From Sphingomonas sp. S2-65 (GTDB lineage Bacteria > Pseudomonadota > Alphaproteobacteria > Sphingomonadales > Sphingomonadaceae), in assembly GCF_021513175.1 (NCBI RefSeq), contig NZ_CP090953.1:3654501-3718500 (forward strand): a stretch of 64,000 nt of DNA, in the 5' to 3' direction. The position numbers and the translations under genes were made by a program. The stretch's first letter is position 1. Each line of letters opens with the position of its first letter. Below are positions 43,133 through 55,525 of the stretch, one piece after another. A model generated the notes under the pieces. The model was not told where the DNA came from. It saw only the letters and a program-made list of their open reading frames with translations, and ran no database searches.

Positions 43133-44392
43133 TTAGAAAGCGGTTCGCCATATTGGTTGTAGCGCGCCCCGAGCAAGGCTGCGCCAGATCCACTCGAACG
43201 GACCGAATCGGAAATGGCTGAGCCACGGCTTGGACCAGAGCAGGATCAGCGCCCACACCGCGAAGACGACCGGGTAAAGCTGCCAGCGCGAGAGCTGCCC
43301 GAACCAGCCCAGGCCATAGCCGTAGAAGACCGTGGTGCAGATCAGGCTGGTGACGAGATAGTTGGTGAACGCCATCCGCCCCGCTGCGGCCAGATGGAGG
43401 GCAAGCCCCCGGCCGGGCTGCAGGACCAGCTGCAGCAGGCAGATCCAGCCCAGGATCATCAGCAGGCGAAACGGCGCGGTGAGCGTCAGGCCGGCGAGCG
43501 TCACCGGGAGCAAGCCGAACCCGCTGGCGATCAGCCAGCCGGCCAGGATGCAACCCGCGGGTATCGCAACGCCCCAGCACGACCGCAGCCACCGCCGATA
43601 GCGTTCCCGCTGCCACGTGCCGGTGAGCATGCCGCTGCGCAGCGACGCCATGCCGAGCAGCATATAGGCCAGCGTTTCCGGGCCGTAGAAGAACAGCATC
43701 GTAAGCGGCATCGTGGCGTTTTCGGCGAACCGAGCCTGGAGGATGTCGGCATAGCCGCTGCGGTACCGCGCGAGTTCGCGGGCGATCGCCTGGGGAGACG
43801 GAGTACCGAAGGTGTCGGCGAAGCCCTGGAGCTGGCGGATATGGGCCGGCGTCGCGGCAATACCGGGCGCGGCGTGCTCCAGCGTCCACACCTGCAGCGG
43901 GATCAGCGCGAACATCGCCATGGCCGCGAGGACCAGCAACAGCCCCAGCACGACCAACCGTTCGGTCGGTAGCCGGCGCAGCGGAAAGGCGATCATCCCG
44001 ATCAGGGCGTAATGCGCAAGGATGTCGCCGTCCCATACCAGCCAGAGATGCGCCAGGCCGAACACCAGCAGCCAGGCCATGCGGGTATAGTGCACCCGCG
44101 CCGGATCGCGCCCGCTCGCCTCCGCCCGCTGCGTGACGAGCAGCAGCGAGGCGCCGAACAGGAACGAGAAGAGCCCGCGCATCTTGCCGTCGAACAAGAC
44201 GAAGTTCACCCCCCAGACGAGCAGGTCGGCGCCGTGCCACCCGCCATAGGCGCGCGGATTCTCGTACGCCGCGCCTGGCATGGCGAAGCCGACGATGTTG
44301 AGCAGCAGGATGCCGAGCACCGCGACGCCGCGGATGATGTCGAGCGAGGCGAACCGCTGCGCGTGCGAGGAGAGGGGGGGCGTCGCCGTCAT
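43133..44392 (-). CDS. DUF418 domain-containing membrane protein
   Basis: 419 residues with about ten membrane helices. The N-terminal motif RFASLDIIRGVAVLGILLLNIVGFAMP and the C-terminal DUF418 region (GRMAFTNYLVTSLICTTVFYGYGLGWFGQLSRWQLYPVVFAVWALILLWSKPWLSHFRFGPFEWIWRSL) are typical. The family is related to heparan N-acetyltransferase-like membrane acyltransferases; substrates are unknown. It follows the nitroreductase gene by 12 bp on the same strand. Confidence 0.9.
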   Translation of the reverse strand: MTATPPLSSHAQRFASLDIIRGVAVLGILLLNIVGFAMPGAAYENPRAYGGWHGADLLVWGVNFVLFDGKMRGLFSFLFGASLLLVTQRAEASGRDPARVHYTRMAWLLVFGLAHLWLVWDGDILAHYALIGMIAFPLRRLPTERLVVLGLLLVLAAMAMFALIPLQVWTLEHAAPGIAATPAHIRQLQGFADTFGTPSPQAIARELARYRSGYADILQARFAENATMPLTMLFFYGPETLAYMLLGMASLRSGMLTGTWQRERYRRWLRSCWGVAIPAGCILAGWLIASGFGLLPVTLAGLTLTAPFRLLMILGWICLLQLVLQPGRGLALHLAAAGRMAFTNYLVTSLICTTVFYGYGLGWFGQLSRWQLYPVVFAVWALILLWSKPWLSHFRFGPFEWIWRSLARGALQPIWRTAF

Positions 44393-44404
44393 GCGGAGCC
44401 CGCG

Positions 44405-45079
44405 CTACAGCCAGCTGGTGATCTGCTCCAGCGGCTTCTTCTCGAGCGCGCTGCGCGGAATGCGCGCGTTCCCGGCGGCATGTCCCGTGACGATCATCAT
44501 CACCGCCTTTTCCTGGTCGGGGCGGCCGCACACGCGGTTGAGGAAGCGCATCGGGTTGGGCGTGTGCACCAGCGTGGCGAGACCTGCCTGGTGCAGCGTC
44601 GCGAGCAACAAACCGCAGGCGATGCCGACGCTCTCGGTCACATAATAGTTCTGCTCTTGATCGTCCTCGCCGGTGCCGCCCCAGCGCTGCGCGAAGGCGA
44701 TGATGATCCACGGCGCGGTTTCCAGATACGGCTTGTCCGGCCCGGTGCCGAGCGGCCACAGCGCGCTCAACCACTGGCCGCCGGCGCGGCCCTCATAGAA
44801 GCGGCGCTCTTCTTCCTCGGCGGCGACTCGGATCGCGCACTTGGCCTCGGGGGAGGATACCACGACGAAATGCCAGGGCTGGCGATTGGCGCCGTTGGGA
44901 GCGGAGGCAGCGGCCTGGATCGCCGCTTCTATGACCTCGCGCGGTACCGGCGCGTCCTGGAAGGCGCGGCAGCTGCGCCGCGAACCCATTGCATCGCGAA
45001 AGCTGCGGGCGCGGCCGATGCGTTCCGAGTCACTCAATACGGCATAGGGCTGCCAAGGAAGCGTCGCCTGGTCGTTCAT
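44405..45079 (-). CDS. Nitroreductase family protein
   Basis: 224 residues. FMN-binding features include SRRSCRAFQDAPVPREVIEAAIQAAASAPNGANRQPWHFVVV and the later SVGIACGLLLATLHQAGLATLVHTPNPM. This SCRxFxDxPVPxxVIxxAIxxAxxAPxGANxQPWxF pattern is the BluB/iodotyrosine-deiodinase-like branch, which reduces substrates with NAD(P)H. The physiological substrate is unknown. It lies upstream of the DUF418 gene. Confidence 0.9.
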   Translation of the reverse strand: MNDQATLPWQPYAVLSDSERIGRARSFRDAMGSRRSCRAFQDAPVPREVIEAAIQAAASAPNGANRQPWHFVVVSSPEAKCAIRVAAEEEERRFYEGRAGGQWLSALWPLGTGPDKPYLETAPWIIIAFAQRWGGTGEDDQEQNYYVTESVGIACGLLLATLHQAGLATLVHTPNPMRFLNRVCGRPDQEKAVMMIVTGHAAGNARIPRSALEKKPLEQITSWL

Positions 45080-45136
45080 CCGATCTCCTGAACCCGCTTG
45101 TGCAACGCTTGGAACTGGAGCCGGAGACTCGTGACG

Positions 45137-45508
45137 TCATCTTGCGGTCAGCTTCACTCCTGACCATTTGTCATCAAATCTGCAAGTTTCGGCCACTACG
45201 AGGTTTACCGGATCTGCCAGGTCCGCGATCGTCGCCGCGTGCTGCGCCACGTCTCCGGCGCGGACGATCCACAGAAACGCATTGGTCGCCAGCAGCGGCG
45301 CCACCGCCGTCAATTGGCGGCGCAGCGTTTCGATGTCCTCGACGCACAACAGCGCGCATTGCAGCCCGTCCGAGGCAGTCGGCTGCTCCTCGATGCCGAG
45401 CGCATCGGCATCGAGCCGCGCGCGCAGCGCGTCGGGCAGGTCGTGGAACCAGCAGCGGATGCCGGGCTTCAGCCCAAGCTGTCCGGCGAATGCGCGGTCT
45501 GCGGCCAT
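45137..45508 (-). CDS. DUF3052-like hypothetical protein
   Basis: 123 residues. LGLKPGIRCWFHDLPDALRARLDADALGIEEQ and LLCVEDIETLRRQLTAVAPLLATNAFLWIVRAGD follow the DUF3052 pattern (small predicted soluble protein with a conserved KPG..V..P start). No catalytic motif was seen. It lies between the purL and nitroreductase genes on the same strand. Confidence 0.6.
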   Translation of the reverse strand: MAADRAFAGQLGLKPGIRCWFHDLPDALRARLDADALGIEEQPTASDGLQCALLCVEDIETLRRQLTAVAPLLATNAFLWIVRAGDVAQHAATIADLADPVNLVVAETCRFDDKWSGVKLTAR

Positions 45509-45567
45509 CTGGTATCTCCCTCTCGTCCGAACCTAACGCGCGAACGAGCCGGAGGCACCCCCGGCCG

Positions 45568-47787
45568 TCAGACCAACGCGGCGTCTTCGCCCATCAGTGC
45601 GGGGAAGAACCCCTCATGCGCAGCGCGCAGGTCGGCGATCGAGACGCAGAAGTCGCCTTCTTCCAGCTCGAAGATAAGCCGATTGGCGATCGTGCGGCCG
45701 ATCGGATCGGCGACCAGCCCCGCCTTGTCGGCGGCCACCAGGAAGTCGGCCAGCGCCTCGTCCTTGACGGTCACGACATACAGGCCCTGATCTTCGCCGA
45801 ACAGCGATCCGGCGATGCCGAAGGGCTGGGGCTGGTCGATGATCACGCCGATGTTGGAGGCCAGCGCCATTTCCGCCAGCGCGACCGCCAGGCCGCCATC
45901 GGCGACGTCGTGGCATGCGGTGATGCAGCCGGTCGAAATCGCCGAGCGGACGAATGCGCCGACGCGGCGCTCCATCATCAGGTCGACTTCGGGCGGCGGG
46001 CCTTCTTCGCGGCCATGGATCTCGCGCAGCCAGATCGACTGGCCGAGATGACCGGCACGCTCGCCGAGCGCGATGACGATGTCGCCGGTGCCCTTGAAGC
46101 CGATCGTGCAGTTCTTCTGCCAGTCCTTGAGCAGGCCGACGCCGCCGATCGCGGGGGTCGGCAGGATCGCCGAGCCGCCGCCGGTCGCCTTGGACTCGTT
46201 GTAGAGCGAGACATTGCCCGAGACGATCGGGAAGTCGAGCGTCCGGCACGCCTCCGACATGCCTTCCAGGCAGCCGACGATCTGGCCCATGATCTCGGGG
46301 CGCTGCGGGTTCGCGAAGTTGAGGCAGTTGGTCACCGCGAGCGGCGTGGCGCCGACCGCGGAGAGGTTGCGATACGCCTCGGCCACCGCCTGCTTGCCGC
46401 CCTCGACCGGGTCTACGAAGCAATAGCGCGGCGTGCAGTCGGTGGTCATCGCCAGCGCCTTTTGCGTGCCGTGGACGCGAACCACTGCGGCATCGCCGCC
46501 CGGGCGCTGCACGGTGTCGGCGCCGACCATGTGGTCATACTGTTCCCAGATCCACCGGCGGCTGGCGATGTCGGGCGAGCCCATCAGCTTGAGCAGGTCG
46601 GCAGCGGGGTCGATGCTCTCGGGCACGTCGGTAAGCTCGGCCGGCTTGGGCGTAGGCACATGCGGGCGGTCGTAAAGCGGCGCTTCGTCGGCCAGCGGGG
46701 CGAGCGGAATGTCGGCGACGGTCTCGCCCTTCCACTTGAGCACCATGCGGCCGGTATCGGTGACATGGCCGATCACCGCGAAGTCGAGCTCCCATTTGCG
46801 GAAGATCGCCTCGGCGAAATCCTCGCGGCCGGGCTTCAACACCATGAGCATGCGCTCCTGGCTCTCCGACAGCATCATTTCATAGGGCGTCATGCCCGCT
46901 TCGCGCTGGGGCACGTCGTCCATCACCAGTTCGATGCCGACGCCGCCCTTCGACGCCATCTCGACGGAGGAAGAGGTGAGGCCGGCCGCGCCCATGTCCT
47001 GGATCGCGACGATCGCGTCGGAGGCCATCAGCTCCAGGCACGCTTCGATCAGCAGCTTCTCGGTGAAGGGATCGCCAACCTGGACGGTGGGACGCTTCTC
47101 GTCGCTGTCCTCGCCGAAATCGGCCGAGGCCATGGTCGCGCCGTGGATGCCGTCGCGGCCGGTCTTCGAGCCGACATAGACGATCGGATTGCCGATGCCC
47201 GACGCGGCGGAATAGAAGATCTTGTCCTGATCGGCGACGCCCACGGTCATCGCGTTGACCAGGATGTTGCCGTCATAGGCCGGGTGGAAGTTCACTTCGC
47301 CGCCGACGGTCGGCACGCCGACGCAATTGCCATAGCCACCGATGCCATGGACGACGCCGGCGATCAGGTGGCGCATCTTGGGATGGTCGGGACGGCCGAA
47401 ACGCAGCGCGTTCATGTTGGCGATCGGGCGCGCGCCCATGGTGAACACGTCGCGCAGGATGCCGCCGACGCCGGTCGCCGCGCCCTGATAGGGCTCGATG
47501 TAGCTCGGGTGGTTGTGGCTCTCCATCTTGAAGATGGCGGCCTGGTTGTCGCCGATGTCGATCACGCCGGCATTCTCGCCGGGACCGCAGATGACCTGCG
47601 GACCGGTGGTCGGCAGCTTCTTCAAATGGATGCGGCTCGACTTGTAGCTGCAATGCTCGGACCACATCACCGAGAAGATGCCCAGCTCGGTCAGATTGGG
47701 CTCGCGGCCCATCGCCTTCAGGACGCGCTCATATTCCTCGGGGGAAAGGCCGTGCTCGGCGACGGTCTCTGGGGTGATCTGAGTCAT
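45568..47787 (-). CDS. purL: Phosphoribosylformylglycinamidine synthase subunit PurL
   Basis: 739 residues, the small (PurLQS-type) form used by alphaproteobacteria. It catalyses the fourth step of purine synthesis. The N-terminal [15 protein letters not shown] and [59 protein letters not shown] regions are diagnostic, with [23 protein letters not shown] in the ATP-binding half. The purQ and purS genes are not in the window. Confidence 0.97.
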   Translation of the reverse strand: MTQITPETVAEHGLSPEEYERVLKAMGREPNLTELGIFSVMWSEHCSYKSSRIHLKKLPTTGPQVICGPGENAGVIDIGDNQAAIFKMESHNHPSYIEPYQGAATGVGGILRDVFTMGARPIANMNALRFGRPDHPKMRHLIAGVVHGIGGYGNCVGVPTVGGEVNFHPAYDGNILVNAMTVGVADQDKIFYSAASGIGNPIVYVGSKTGRDGIHGATMASADFGEDSDEKRPTVQVGDPFTEKLLIEACLELMASDAIVAIQDMGAAGLTSSSVEMASKGGVGIELVMDDVPQREAGMTPYEMMLSESQERMLMVLKPGREDFAEAIFRKWELDFAVIGHVTDTGRMVLKWKGETVADIPLAPLADEAPLYDRPHVPTPKPAELTDVPESIDPAADLLKLMGSPDIASRRWIWEQYDHMVGADTVQRPGGDAAVVRVHGTQKALAMTTDCTPRYCFVDPVEGGKQAVAEAYRNLSAVGATPLAVTNCLNFANPQRPEIMGQIVGCLEGMSEACRTLDFPIVSGNVSLYNESKATGGGSAILPTPAIGGVGLLKDWQKNCTIGFKGTGDIVIALGERAGHLGQSIWLREIHGREEGPPPEVDLMMERRVGAFVRSAISTGCITACHDVADGGLAVALAEMALASNIGVIIDQPQPFGIAGSLFGEDQGLYVVTVKDEALADFLVAADKAGLVADPIGRTIANRLIFELEEGDFCVSIADLRAAHEGFFPALMGEDAALV

Positions 47788-47865
47788 GGCTGGAGCCCAT
47801 AGCGAGGGCTTTCGCCTGCGTCACCTGTCCGTGTGATCGAGGCCTCCGAACCAGCACCGACAAAA

Positions 47866-47994
47866 AATCCTCCCCCGGAGGGGGAGGTGGCACGCATAGC
47901 GTGACGGAGGGGTAGTCTCCTCAAGCCGTCGCGCTCGTGGGTACTACCCCTCCACCAGCTTCGCTGGTTCCCCTCCCCCTCCGGGGGGAGGATT
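47866..47994. repeat. GC-rich inverted repeat (sphingomonad-type intergenic element 1)
   Basis: A long imperfect inverted repeat: AATCCTCCCCCGGAGGGGGA at one end and its complement at the other, with GGAGGGGTAGT and ACTACCCCTCC inner arms. Similar TCCTCC..GGAGG / GGTGGAGGGGT modules are common between genes in sphingomonads. The transcript would fold strongly. It lies just upstream of purL. Confidence 0.75.
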
Positions 47995-48034
47995 GAAGAT
48001 GAGCGTCGCATAGATCGAACTGTAGCGGCAGTTA

Positions 48035-48155
48035 GATCCTCCCCTGCAAGGGGAGGGGGACCGCGCTAGCGAGTGGTGGAGGGGTATCCCGCTGTCGATA
48101 GCGCGATACCCCTCTGTCAGCGCTGCGCGCTGCCACCTCCCTTGCAGGGGAGGAT
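48035..48155. repeat. GC-rich inverted repeat (sphingomonad-type intergenic element 2)
   Basis: A related element: GATCCTCCCCTGCAAGGGGA at one end, its near-complement CCCTTGCAGGGGAGGAT at the other, and GGAGGGGTATC / GATACCCCTC inner arms. It fills the space between element 1 and the katG stop. With element 1 it makes up most of the 378-bp purL-katG gap, where no gene was seen. Confidence 0.75.
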
Positions 48156-48165
48156 TACTTGGCGG

Positions 48166-50430
<2,265 letters not shown>

Positions 50431-50460
50431 CTAGAAACCGGGCGCGCAAAACGATCTACG

Positions 50461-50473
50461 TCGGTCAGACCGA
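50461..50473. promoter_or_regulatory. Short palindrome upstream of katG
   Basis: TCGGTC-A-GACCGA, 73 bp upstream of the katG start, between katG and the end of the AIM24-like gene. It is a possible operator for a peroxide-responsive regulator. Symmetry and position are the only evidence. Confidence 0.3.
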
Positions 50474-50486
50474 TTGGCGCGGTCGA

Positions 50487-51320
50487 TCAGTGATTGCCGC
50501 CGATGAAGTCGCCCAGGCTGCCGAGTGCGGAGCCTTCGCCCCGGTTCCCGCCCCCCTGGCTCCCTGCCGCCGCCAGCATCCGGCCGGCGAGCCGCGCGAA
50601 GGGAAGGGACTGGATCCACACCTTGCCGGGCCCGGTCAGGCGCGCGAAGAACACGCCTTCGCCGCCGAAGATCATGCTCTTCACCCCGCCAGCCGCGATC
50701 AGGTCGAAATCGACGCTGGGCGTGAACGCCGCGATGCAGCCGGTGTCGACATGGAGTTCCTCGCCGGGCTCCAGCACGCGCTCGACCACGGTGCCGCCCA
50801 TCTGGACGAACACCCAGCCATCGCCCTCCAGCCGCTGCATGATGAAGCCTTCGCCACCGAACAGACCGGTCATGACGCGGCGCTGGAAGTGGATGCCGAT
50901 CGACACGCCCTTCGCCGCCGCGAGGAAGCTGTCCTTCTGGCAGATCAGCGTGCCCCCGAGTGTGTCGAGCTTGATCGGCAGGATCGCGCCGGGTGTGGGG
51001 GCGGAAAACGCGACGCGCGCCTTGCCGCGGCCTTCATGGGTGAAGACGGTGGTGAACAGGCTTTCCCCCGTCACCAGCCGCTTGCCGGCGCCTAGCAGCT
51101 TGCCCATGAAGCCGCCGCCCTGGCCGCCGCTGCCGTCGCCGAACACGGTGGTCATAGTCACCGAAGCATCCTTCCACACCATCGCGCCCGCTTCGGCCAC
51201 CGCGCTCTCGCCCGGATCGAGCTCGATCTCGACGAACTGAAGTTCCTGTCCTTTGATCTCGAAGTCGATATCGTCGGCCAGGCCGGTGTTGCGATGGTGC
51301 TGCCAGGGGCTGGGGGGCAT
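50487..51320 (-). CDS. TIGR00266/AIM24 family protein
   Basis: 277 residues of a double-psi beta-barrel-like protein: IKGQELQFVEIELDPGESAVAEAGAMVWKD, GESLFTTVFTHEGRGKARVAFSAPTPGAILPIKL, FLAAAKGVSIGIHFQRRVMTGLFGGEGFIMQRLEGDGWVFVQMGGTVVER and DTGCIAAFTPSVDFDL. The Gly-rich C-terminus (GSQGGGNRGEGSALGSLGDFIGGNH) is typical. The function is unknown in bacteria; AIM24 is mitochondrial in yeast. The ATG at 51320 has AAGGAG upstream. Confidence 0.88.
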   Translation of the reverse strand: MPPSPWQHHRNTGLADDIDFEIKGQELQFVEIELDPGESAVAEAGAMVWKDASVTMTTVFGDGSGGQGGGFMGKLLGAGKRLVTGESLFTTVFTHEGRGKARVAFSAPTPGAILPIKLDTLGGTLICQKDSFLAAAKGVSIGIHFQRRVMTGLFGGEGFIMQRLEGDGWVFVQMGGTVVERVLEPGEELHVDTGCIAAFTPSVDFDLIAAGGVKSMIFGGEGVFFARLTGPGKVWIQSLPFARLAGRMLAAAGSQGGGNRGEGSALGSLGDFIGGNH

Positions 51321-51346
51321 GATCGGCTCCTTGTTGATGCGCCCTC

Positions 51347-52789
51347 TTACCGCGGCTTGCGCAGCCGGCGAAAGAGCCCGCCGCTCGCCACCGGCTCGAA
51401 CAGGTCTTCGGGGTTTTCGGGGTCGAGCGCCTCGTTCTCGGCCAGCCACGCGGAGACCGCGGTCAGGTCGGGCACCTGATAGGGCCGCAGCGTTCGCCCG
51501 GGGCGCTCGCGCAGCGCTTCGATCGCGGCGATCAGCGAACCCTTGGCTTCGATGGTGGCGGCGACTTCCTCGGGCGTCGATCCCAGATGCTCGGCGAGCA
51601 GGCCCTCGCGGATCCCCCGGATGCTGGTGCGCATGGCATCGTCGCGCGCCTCGATCGTCACGTCGCACTCGGTGTCGAGCCGCAGCGAGCGGTTGTTGAA
51701 GTTGGACGAGCCGATGCGCAACACCTGGTCGTCGACCACCAGCACCTTGGCATGGACGTAGATCGGCTGCCCCCCCGCGGTGAACGGGTGGTAGAGGCGC
51801 AGCCGGCCATGGCGGTCGCGCTGATGCAGCGCCTCGACCAGCCGGGCGCGGGCGGTGTCCATCGCCAGCTGCTCCAGCCAGCCATCGGCCTGGGTCGGGT
51901 TGACGATGACGATCTCGGGACCGTCGGGCTCGTCGAGCCGGCGGGCGATCGCCTCGGCGATCCGGCGCGACGCGAAATACTGGCTCTCGGCATAGATCGT
52001 GTGCCGCGCGCTGGCGATCAGCGCGAGGTAGAGTTGCTCGATTTCGTGGATCGGTTCGGCGCCCTTGCACTCGGGCTGGGTGCGCGAGATCGCCGCGGGG
52101 GTGTTCTCGAAATGCGGCGTGAGGATCGGCGGCCAGCACAGCTCGGACGCCGGCGGCGGCGCGATCTCCGGCCCGCCAGACAGAGCCCAGCGGTCGCGCG
52201 CGAGCTCGCCCAGTGCCTTGGCGATCGGCCCCTGCAGCGCGGTGGTGGCATCGTGCCAGGGCGCGTGTGGCTTGCGGCCCGGATTGGCGCGGCGCGGCTC
52301 GTCGTCGCGGTGGGCGCGGGTGTCCCAGCGGCCCGCGGTCATGTCGATGCCGCCGCAAAAGGCTAGGCAGTCGTCGATCACGACGATCTTCTGGTGGTGC
52401 GAGGCGCCGGGCGGGTGATGCCCGTCAAGCCGCGGATGGATGCGCGGGTGGAGCATCCAGCGCGCGATCGTCGCGATCGTCCTGGGCCGCACGAACGACT
52501 TGAGCGCCCCCATGTCCCAGCGCAGCAGATAGATGTTGAGCGTCGGCGTGCGCCGGGCAAGCCAGGTCAGGAACGGCCCGACCTGTTCGGGCGCCCCCGG
52601 CGCTGCGTCACAAGCCTCGGCCAGGCGGATGCGCGCATCGAAGTCCCAGCCGATCAGCAGGATCTGGTGCTTGGCCTCGAGCATGGCGTCGCGGACCGCG
52701 CGGAAATAATCCTCGGCGTCGACGATCACCGACGCGCGGGTGGCCTGCTCGATACGCCATGCGGTATCGCCCGGACGTGCGATGCTCAC
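51347..52789 (-). CDS. Phospholipase D-like (cardiolipin synthase-type) protein
   Basis: 480 residues with two HKD motifs: HHQKIVVIDDCLAFCGGIDM in the first half and VHAKVLVVDDQVLRIGSSNFNNRS in the second. The N-terminal IEQATRASVIVDAEDYFRAVRDAMLEAKHQILLIGWDFD follows the same superfamily. It may act as cardiolipin synthase or a phospholipase. There are no obvious membrane segments. It is 11 bp downstream of arsC, in the accB-accC-arsC operon. Confidence 0.88.
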   Translation of the reverse strand: MSIARPGDTAWRIEQATRASVIVDAEDYFRAVRDAMLEAKHQILLIGWDFDARIRLAEACDAAPGAPEQVGPFLTWLARRTPTLNIYLLRWDMGALKSFVRPRTIATIARWMLHPRIHPRLDGHHPPGASHHQKIVVIDDCLAFCGGIDMTAGRWDTRAHRDDEPRRANPGRKPHAPWHDATTALQGPIAKALGELARDRWALSGGPEIAPPPASELCWPPILTPHFENTPAAISRTQPECKGAEPIHEIEQLYLALIASARHTIYAESQYFASRRIAEAIARRLDEPDGPEIVIVNPTQADGWLEQLAMDTARARLVEALHQRDRHGRLRLYHPFTAGGQPIYVHAKVLVVDDQVLRIGSSNFNNRSLRLDTECDVTIEARDDAMRTSIRGIREGLLAEHLGSTPEEVAATIEAKGSLIAAIEALRERPGRTLRPYQVPDLTAVSAWLAENEALDPENPEDLFEPVASGGLFRRLRKPR

Positions 52790-52799
52790 CGTGCGCGAG

Positions 52800-53135
52800 T
52801 CACAGGATTTCGCGGACCTTCTCAGGAGGCCGGCCCAGCCGCACGCCCTTTTCGGTTTCCACCAGCGGACGCTCGATCAGCAACGGATCGACCAGCATCG
52901 CGTCCAGGATCGTGTCCGCGTCCGCCGCCTTAAGCGGCTTGGCGGCATCCTCCGCCATCCGCAGCCCGGCCCTCGGCGACATCCCGGCCCGCGCGTACAG
53001 CTCCGCCAGTTTTTCACGCGACGGCGGCGTCTTGAGATACTCGACCACCTCCACCTGCGCGCCGGCGTCCTTCAGGATCGCCAACGCCTCGCGCGATTTC
53101 GAACAGCGTGGATTATGGTAGATCGTCGCCTTCAC
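52800..53135 (-). CDS. arsC: Arsenate reductase (ArsC, glutaredoxin type)
   Basis: 111 residues with the catalytic cysteine in [21 protein letters not shown] and the terminal [21 protein letters not shown], the classic ArsC pattern. The GTG start at 53135 overlaps the accC stop (GTGA), so it is translated with biotin carboxylase. A second family member at 35.6 kb is of the YffB type, so this is the better arsenate reductase candidate. Confidence 0.87.
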   Translation of the reverse strand: MKATIYHNPRCSKSREALAILKDAGAQVEVVEYLKTPPSREKLAELYARAGMSPRAGLRMAEDAAKPLKAADADTILDAMLVDPLLIERPLVETEKGVRLGRPPEKVREIL

Positions 53136-54484
53136 GCGTCCTGCTTCGCCAGCCACTCTTCCAGCCACTTGATCGTGTAGTTGCCCGATTGGAAGTCGGG
53201 CTCGTCGAGCAGCGCCTGGTGCAGCGGAATGGTGGTCTTCACGCCTTCCACCACGAACTCCTCGAGCGCGCGCCGCAGCCGCCGGATGCAGCCCTCGCGG
53301 GTGCGGCCGAAGACGATCAGCTTGGCGATCATCGAATCGTAATAAGGCGGGATCTTGTAGCCGGCATAGATCCCGCTATCGACGCGCACGTGCATGCCGC
53401 CGGGCGCATGGAAATAGGTGACCTTGCCCGGCGAGGGCGCGAAGGTCTTGGGATCCTCGGCATTGATGCGGCACTCGATCGCATGGCCGCGGAACTCGAT
53501 CTCGTCCTGCCTCACCGACAGCGGATGCCCCTCGGCAACGCGGATCTGCTCGCGCACCAGGTCCATGCCGGTGATCATCTCGGTCACCGGATGCTCGACC
53601 TGAAGCCGGGTGTTCATCTCGATGAAGTAGAACTCGCCGTCTTCCCACAGGAACTCGATCGTGCCGGCGCCGCGATAGGCCATGTCGGCCATCGCCTTGG
53701 CGACGATCCCGCCCATGCGCGCGCGGTCCTCGGGCGTGATGACCGGGGACAGCGCTTCTTCCAGCACCTTCTGGTGACGGCGCTGGAGCGAGCAGTCGCG
53801 CTCCCCCAGATGGATGGCGTTGCCATTGCCGTCGCCGAACACCTGGAACTCGATGTGGCGCGGATTGCCGAGATATTTCTCGAGGTAAACGGTCGCGTCG
53901 CCGAACGCGGCCTTCGCCTCGCTGCCCGCCTGCTGCATCAGCGTTTCGAGCTGGTCCTCGGACGTGCACACCTTCATGCCGCGCCCGCCGCCGCCAGAGG
54001 CAGCCTTGATGATCACCGGATAGCCGGCGCGCGCCGCGATCTCCTTGGCCTCGGCCAGGTCGCTGATCGGCCCGTCCGAGCCGGGGACGAGCGGCAGGCC
54101 CAGGGCGCCGGCGGTGCGCTTGGCCTCGATCTTGTCGCCCATCGTGCGGATATGCTCGGGCTTGGGACCGACGAACAGCAGCCCGTGCGCTTCGACGATC
54201 TCGGCGAACTGCGCGTTCTCCGAGAGGAAGCCGTATCCCGGATGGATCGCGTCCGCGCCCGAAATTTCGGCTGCCGAGATGATGTTGGGGATGTTGAGAT
54301 AGCTCTCACCCGCAGGGGGCGGCCCGATGCAGATCGCCTCGTCCGCCAGGCGCACATGCATCGCGTCGGAATCGGCGGTGGAATGCACTGCCACCGTCTT
54401 GATGCCCATTTCGTGGCACGCGCGGTGGATGCGCAGCGCGATCTCGCCTCGGTTGGCGATCAGAAGCTTCTTGATCTGCGGCAT
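53132..54484 (-). CDS. accC: Biotin carboxylase subunit of acetyl-CoA carboxylase
   Basis: 450 residues. The ATP-grasp fold is complete: [45 protein letters not shown] (ATP-binding glycine loop), [23 protein letters not shown] and [22 protein letters not shown]. It carboxylates the biotin on AccB for fatty-acid synthesis. The accB gene lies 2 bp upstream; the arsC start overlaps its stop. Confidence 0.97.
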   Translation of the reverse strand: MPQIKKLLIANRGEIALRIHRACHEMGIKTVAVHSTADSDAMHVRLADEAICIGPPPAGESYLNIPNIISAAEISGADAIHPGYGFLSENAQFAEIVEAHGLLFVGPKPEHIRTMGDKIEAKRTAGALGLPLVPGSDGPISDLAEAKEIAARAGYPVIIKAASGGGGRGMKVCTSEDQLETLMQQAGSEAKAAFGDATVYLEKYLGNPRHIEFQVFGDGNGNAIHLGERDCSLQRRHQKVLEEALSPVITPEDRARMGGIVAKAMADMAYRGAGTIEFLWEDGEFYFIEMNTRLQVEHPVTEMITGMDLVREQIRVAEGHPLSVRQDEIEFRGHAIECRINAEDPKTFAPSPGKVTYFHAPGGMHVRVDSGIYAGYKIPPYYDSMIAKLIVFGRTREGCIRRLRRALEEFVVEGVKTTIPLHQALLDEPDFQSGNYTIKWLEEWLAKQDA

Positions 54485-54486
54485 GC

Positions 54487-54972
54487 TTACTCGACGACCA
54501 CGAGCGGCTGGTCGAATTCGACGGGCTGGCCGTTCTCGACCAGGATTGCCTTGACGGTGCCGGCGCTGGGCGCGTTGATGGTGTTCATCACCTTCATCGC
54601 CTCGATGATCAGCAGCGTGTCGCCGGCCGCGACCTTGTCGCCCACGCTCACAAAGGTCTTCGCCTCCGGATTGGGCTTCAGATAGGCCGTGCCGACCATC
54701 GGCGACTTGACTGCGTTCTGCGTGGCCGCAGGCGCCGGCGCGCCGACTTCGCTCGGTGCCGCTGCGGGTGCCACGGAAGCAGGCATCGCCATTTGCGGCG
54801 CCGGCGCCATGTGCACGGCGGGTGCCGCCTGCACCTTGCGCGCGACGCGGACGCGGCGGGTGCCGTCCTCCACTTCGATTTCGGTTAGCTGCGTATCATC
54901 GAGCACGGCGGCGAGCTGACGTACCAGCTCGATATCCACCTGCATCGCCCCTGAATTATTGTTCTCGGCCAC
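54487..54972 (-). CDS. accB: Biotin carboxyl carrier protein of acetyl-CoA carboxylase
   Basis: 161 residues. A proline/alanine-rich linker (residues ~50-90) joins the N-terminal domain to the biotinyl domain. The biotinylated lysine is Lys127 in [10 protein letters not shown]. The domain edge motif [27 protein letters not shown] is present. Partner accC follows with a 2-bp gap. Confidence 0.97.
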   Translation of the reverse strand: MAENNNSGAMQVDIELVRQLAAVLDDTQLTEIEVEDGTRRVRVARKVQAAPAVHMAPAPQMAMPASVAPAAAPSEVGAPAPAATQNAVKSPMVGTAYLKPNPEAKTFVSVGDKVAAGDTLLIIEAMKVMNTINAPSAGTVKAILVENGQPVEFDQPLVVVE

Positions 54973-55010
54973 AGACGACCCTTTTTGTACGAATGAAACC
55001 GCGCCCTCTG

Positions 55011-55445
55011 TCAGAGTCGCGCGGCGGCTTCAAGCGCGAGCATGTAGCTGAGCGCGCCAAAGCCGGCGATGGTTCCGCGCGCGGCACGACCGGCGAAGCT
55101 GGTATGCCGGAAGTCCTCGCGCGCATGTGGATTGGATAGATGCACTTCGATCACCGGCGTGGTGATGCTCCGAATCGCGTCGTGCAACGCGACCGAGGTA
55201 TGCGTGTAGCCGCCCGGATTGAGGATCACCGCCTGCACGCCGCGCGCCTGCGCTTCGTGCAGCCAGTCGATCAGATGCCCTTCATGATTGGACTGGCGCA
55301 TGTCGATCACCAGGTCGAGCTCACGCGCCCGGTCCTCCATCTGTCCGGCGATGTCGTCCAAGGTGTCATGGCCATAGATCTCCGGCTCGCGCAGCCCCAG
55401 CAGGTTGAGATTGGGACCGTTGAGGACATAGATCGTGTCGGCCAA
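55011..55445 (-). CDS. aroQ: 3-dehydroquinate dehydratase, type II
   Basis: 144 residues; third step of the shikimate pathway. Motifs: [26 protein letters not shown] (with the catalytic tyrosine), [36 protein letters not shown] and [18 protein letters not shown], with the active-site histidine. It lies upstream of accB on the same strand with a 38-bp gap. Confidence 0.97.
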   Translation of the reverse strand: MADTIYVLNGPNLNLLGLREPEIYGHDTLDDIAGQMEDRARELDLVIDMRQSNHEGHLIDWLHEAQARGVQAVILNPGGYTHTSVALHDAIRSITTPVIEVHLSNPHAREDFRHTSFAGRAARGTIAGFGALSYMLALEAAARL

Positions 55446-55525
55446 GGAGTTGCCTTTCGGTTGCGGCTTCAGCGGGGCGGACCCTATATGACCCAGCGTC
55501 CCCGATCAAATTTCAAGGCTGGTTC

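Noticed and set aside
44989..47802. 937-codon plus-strand open frame opposite purL
   Set aside because: It is antisense to purL, with low-complexity His/Arg/Asp composition; purL is unambiguous.
47866..48155. CRISPR array
   Set aside because: There are only two elements, each a long inverted repeat of different sequence, without regular spacers or cas genes.
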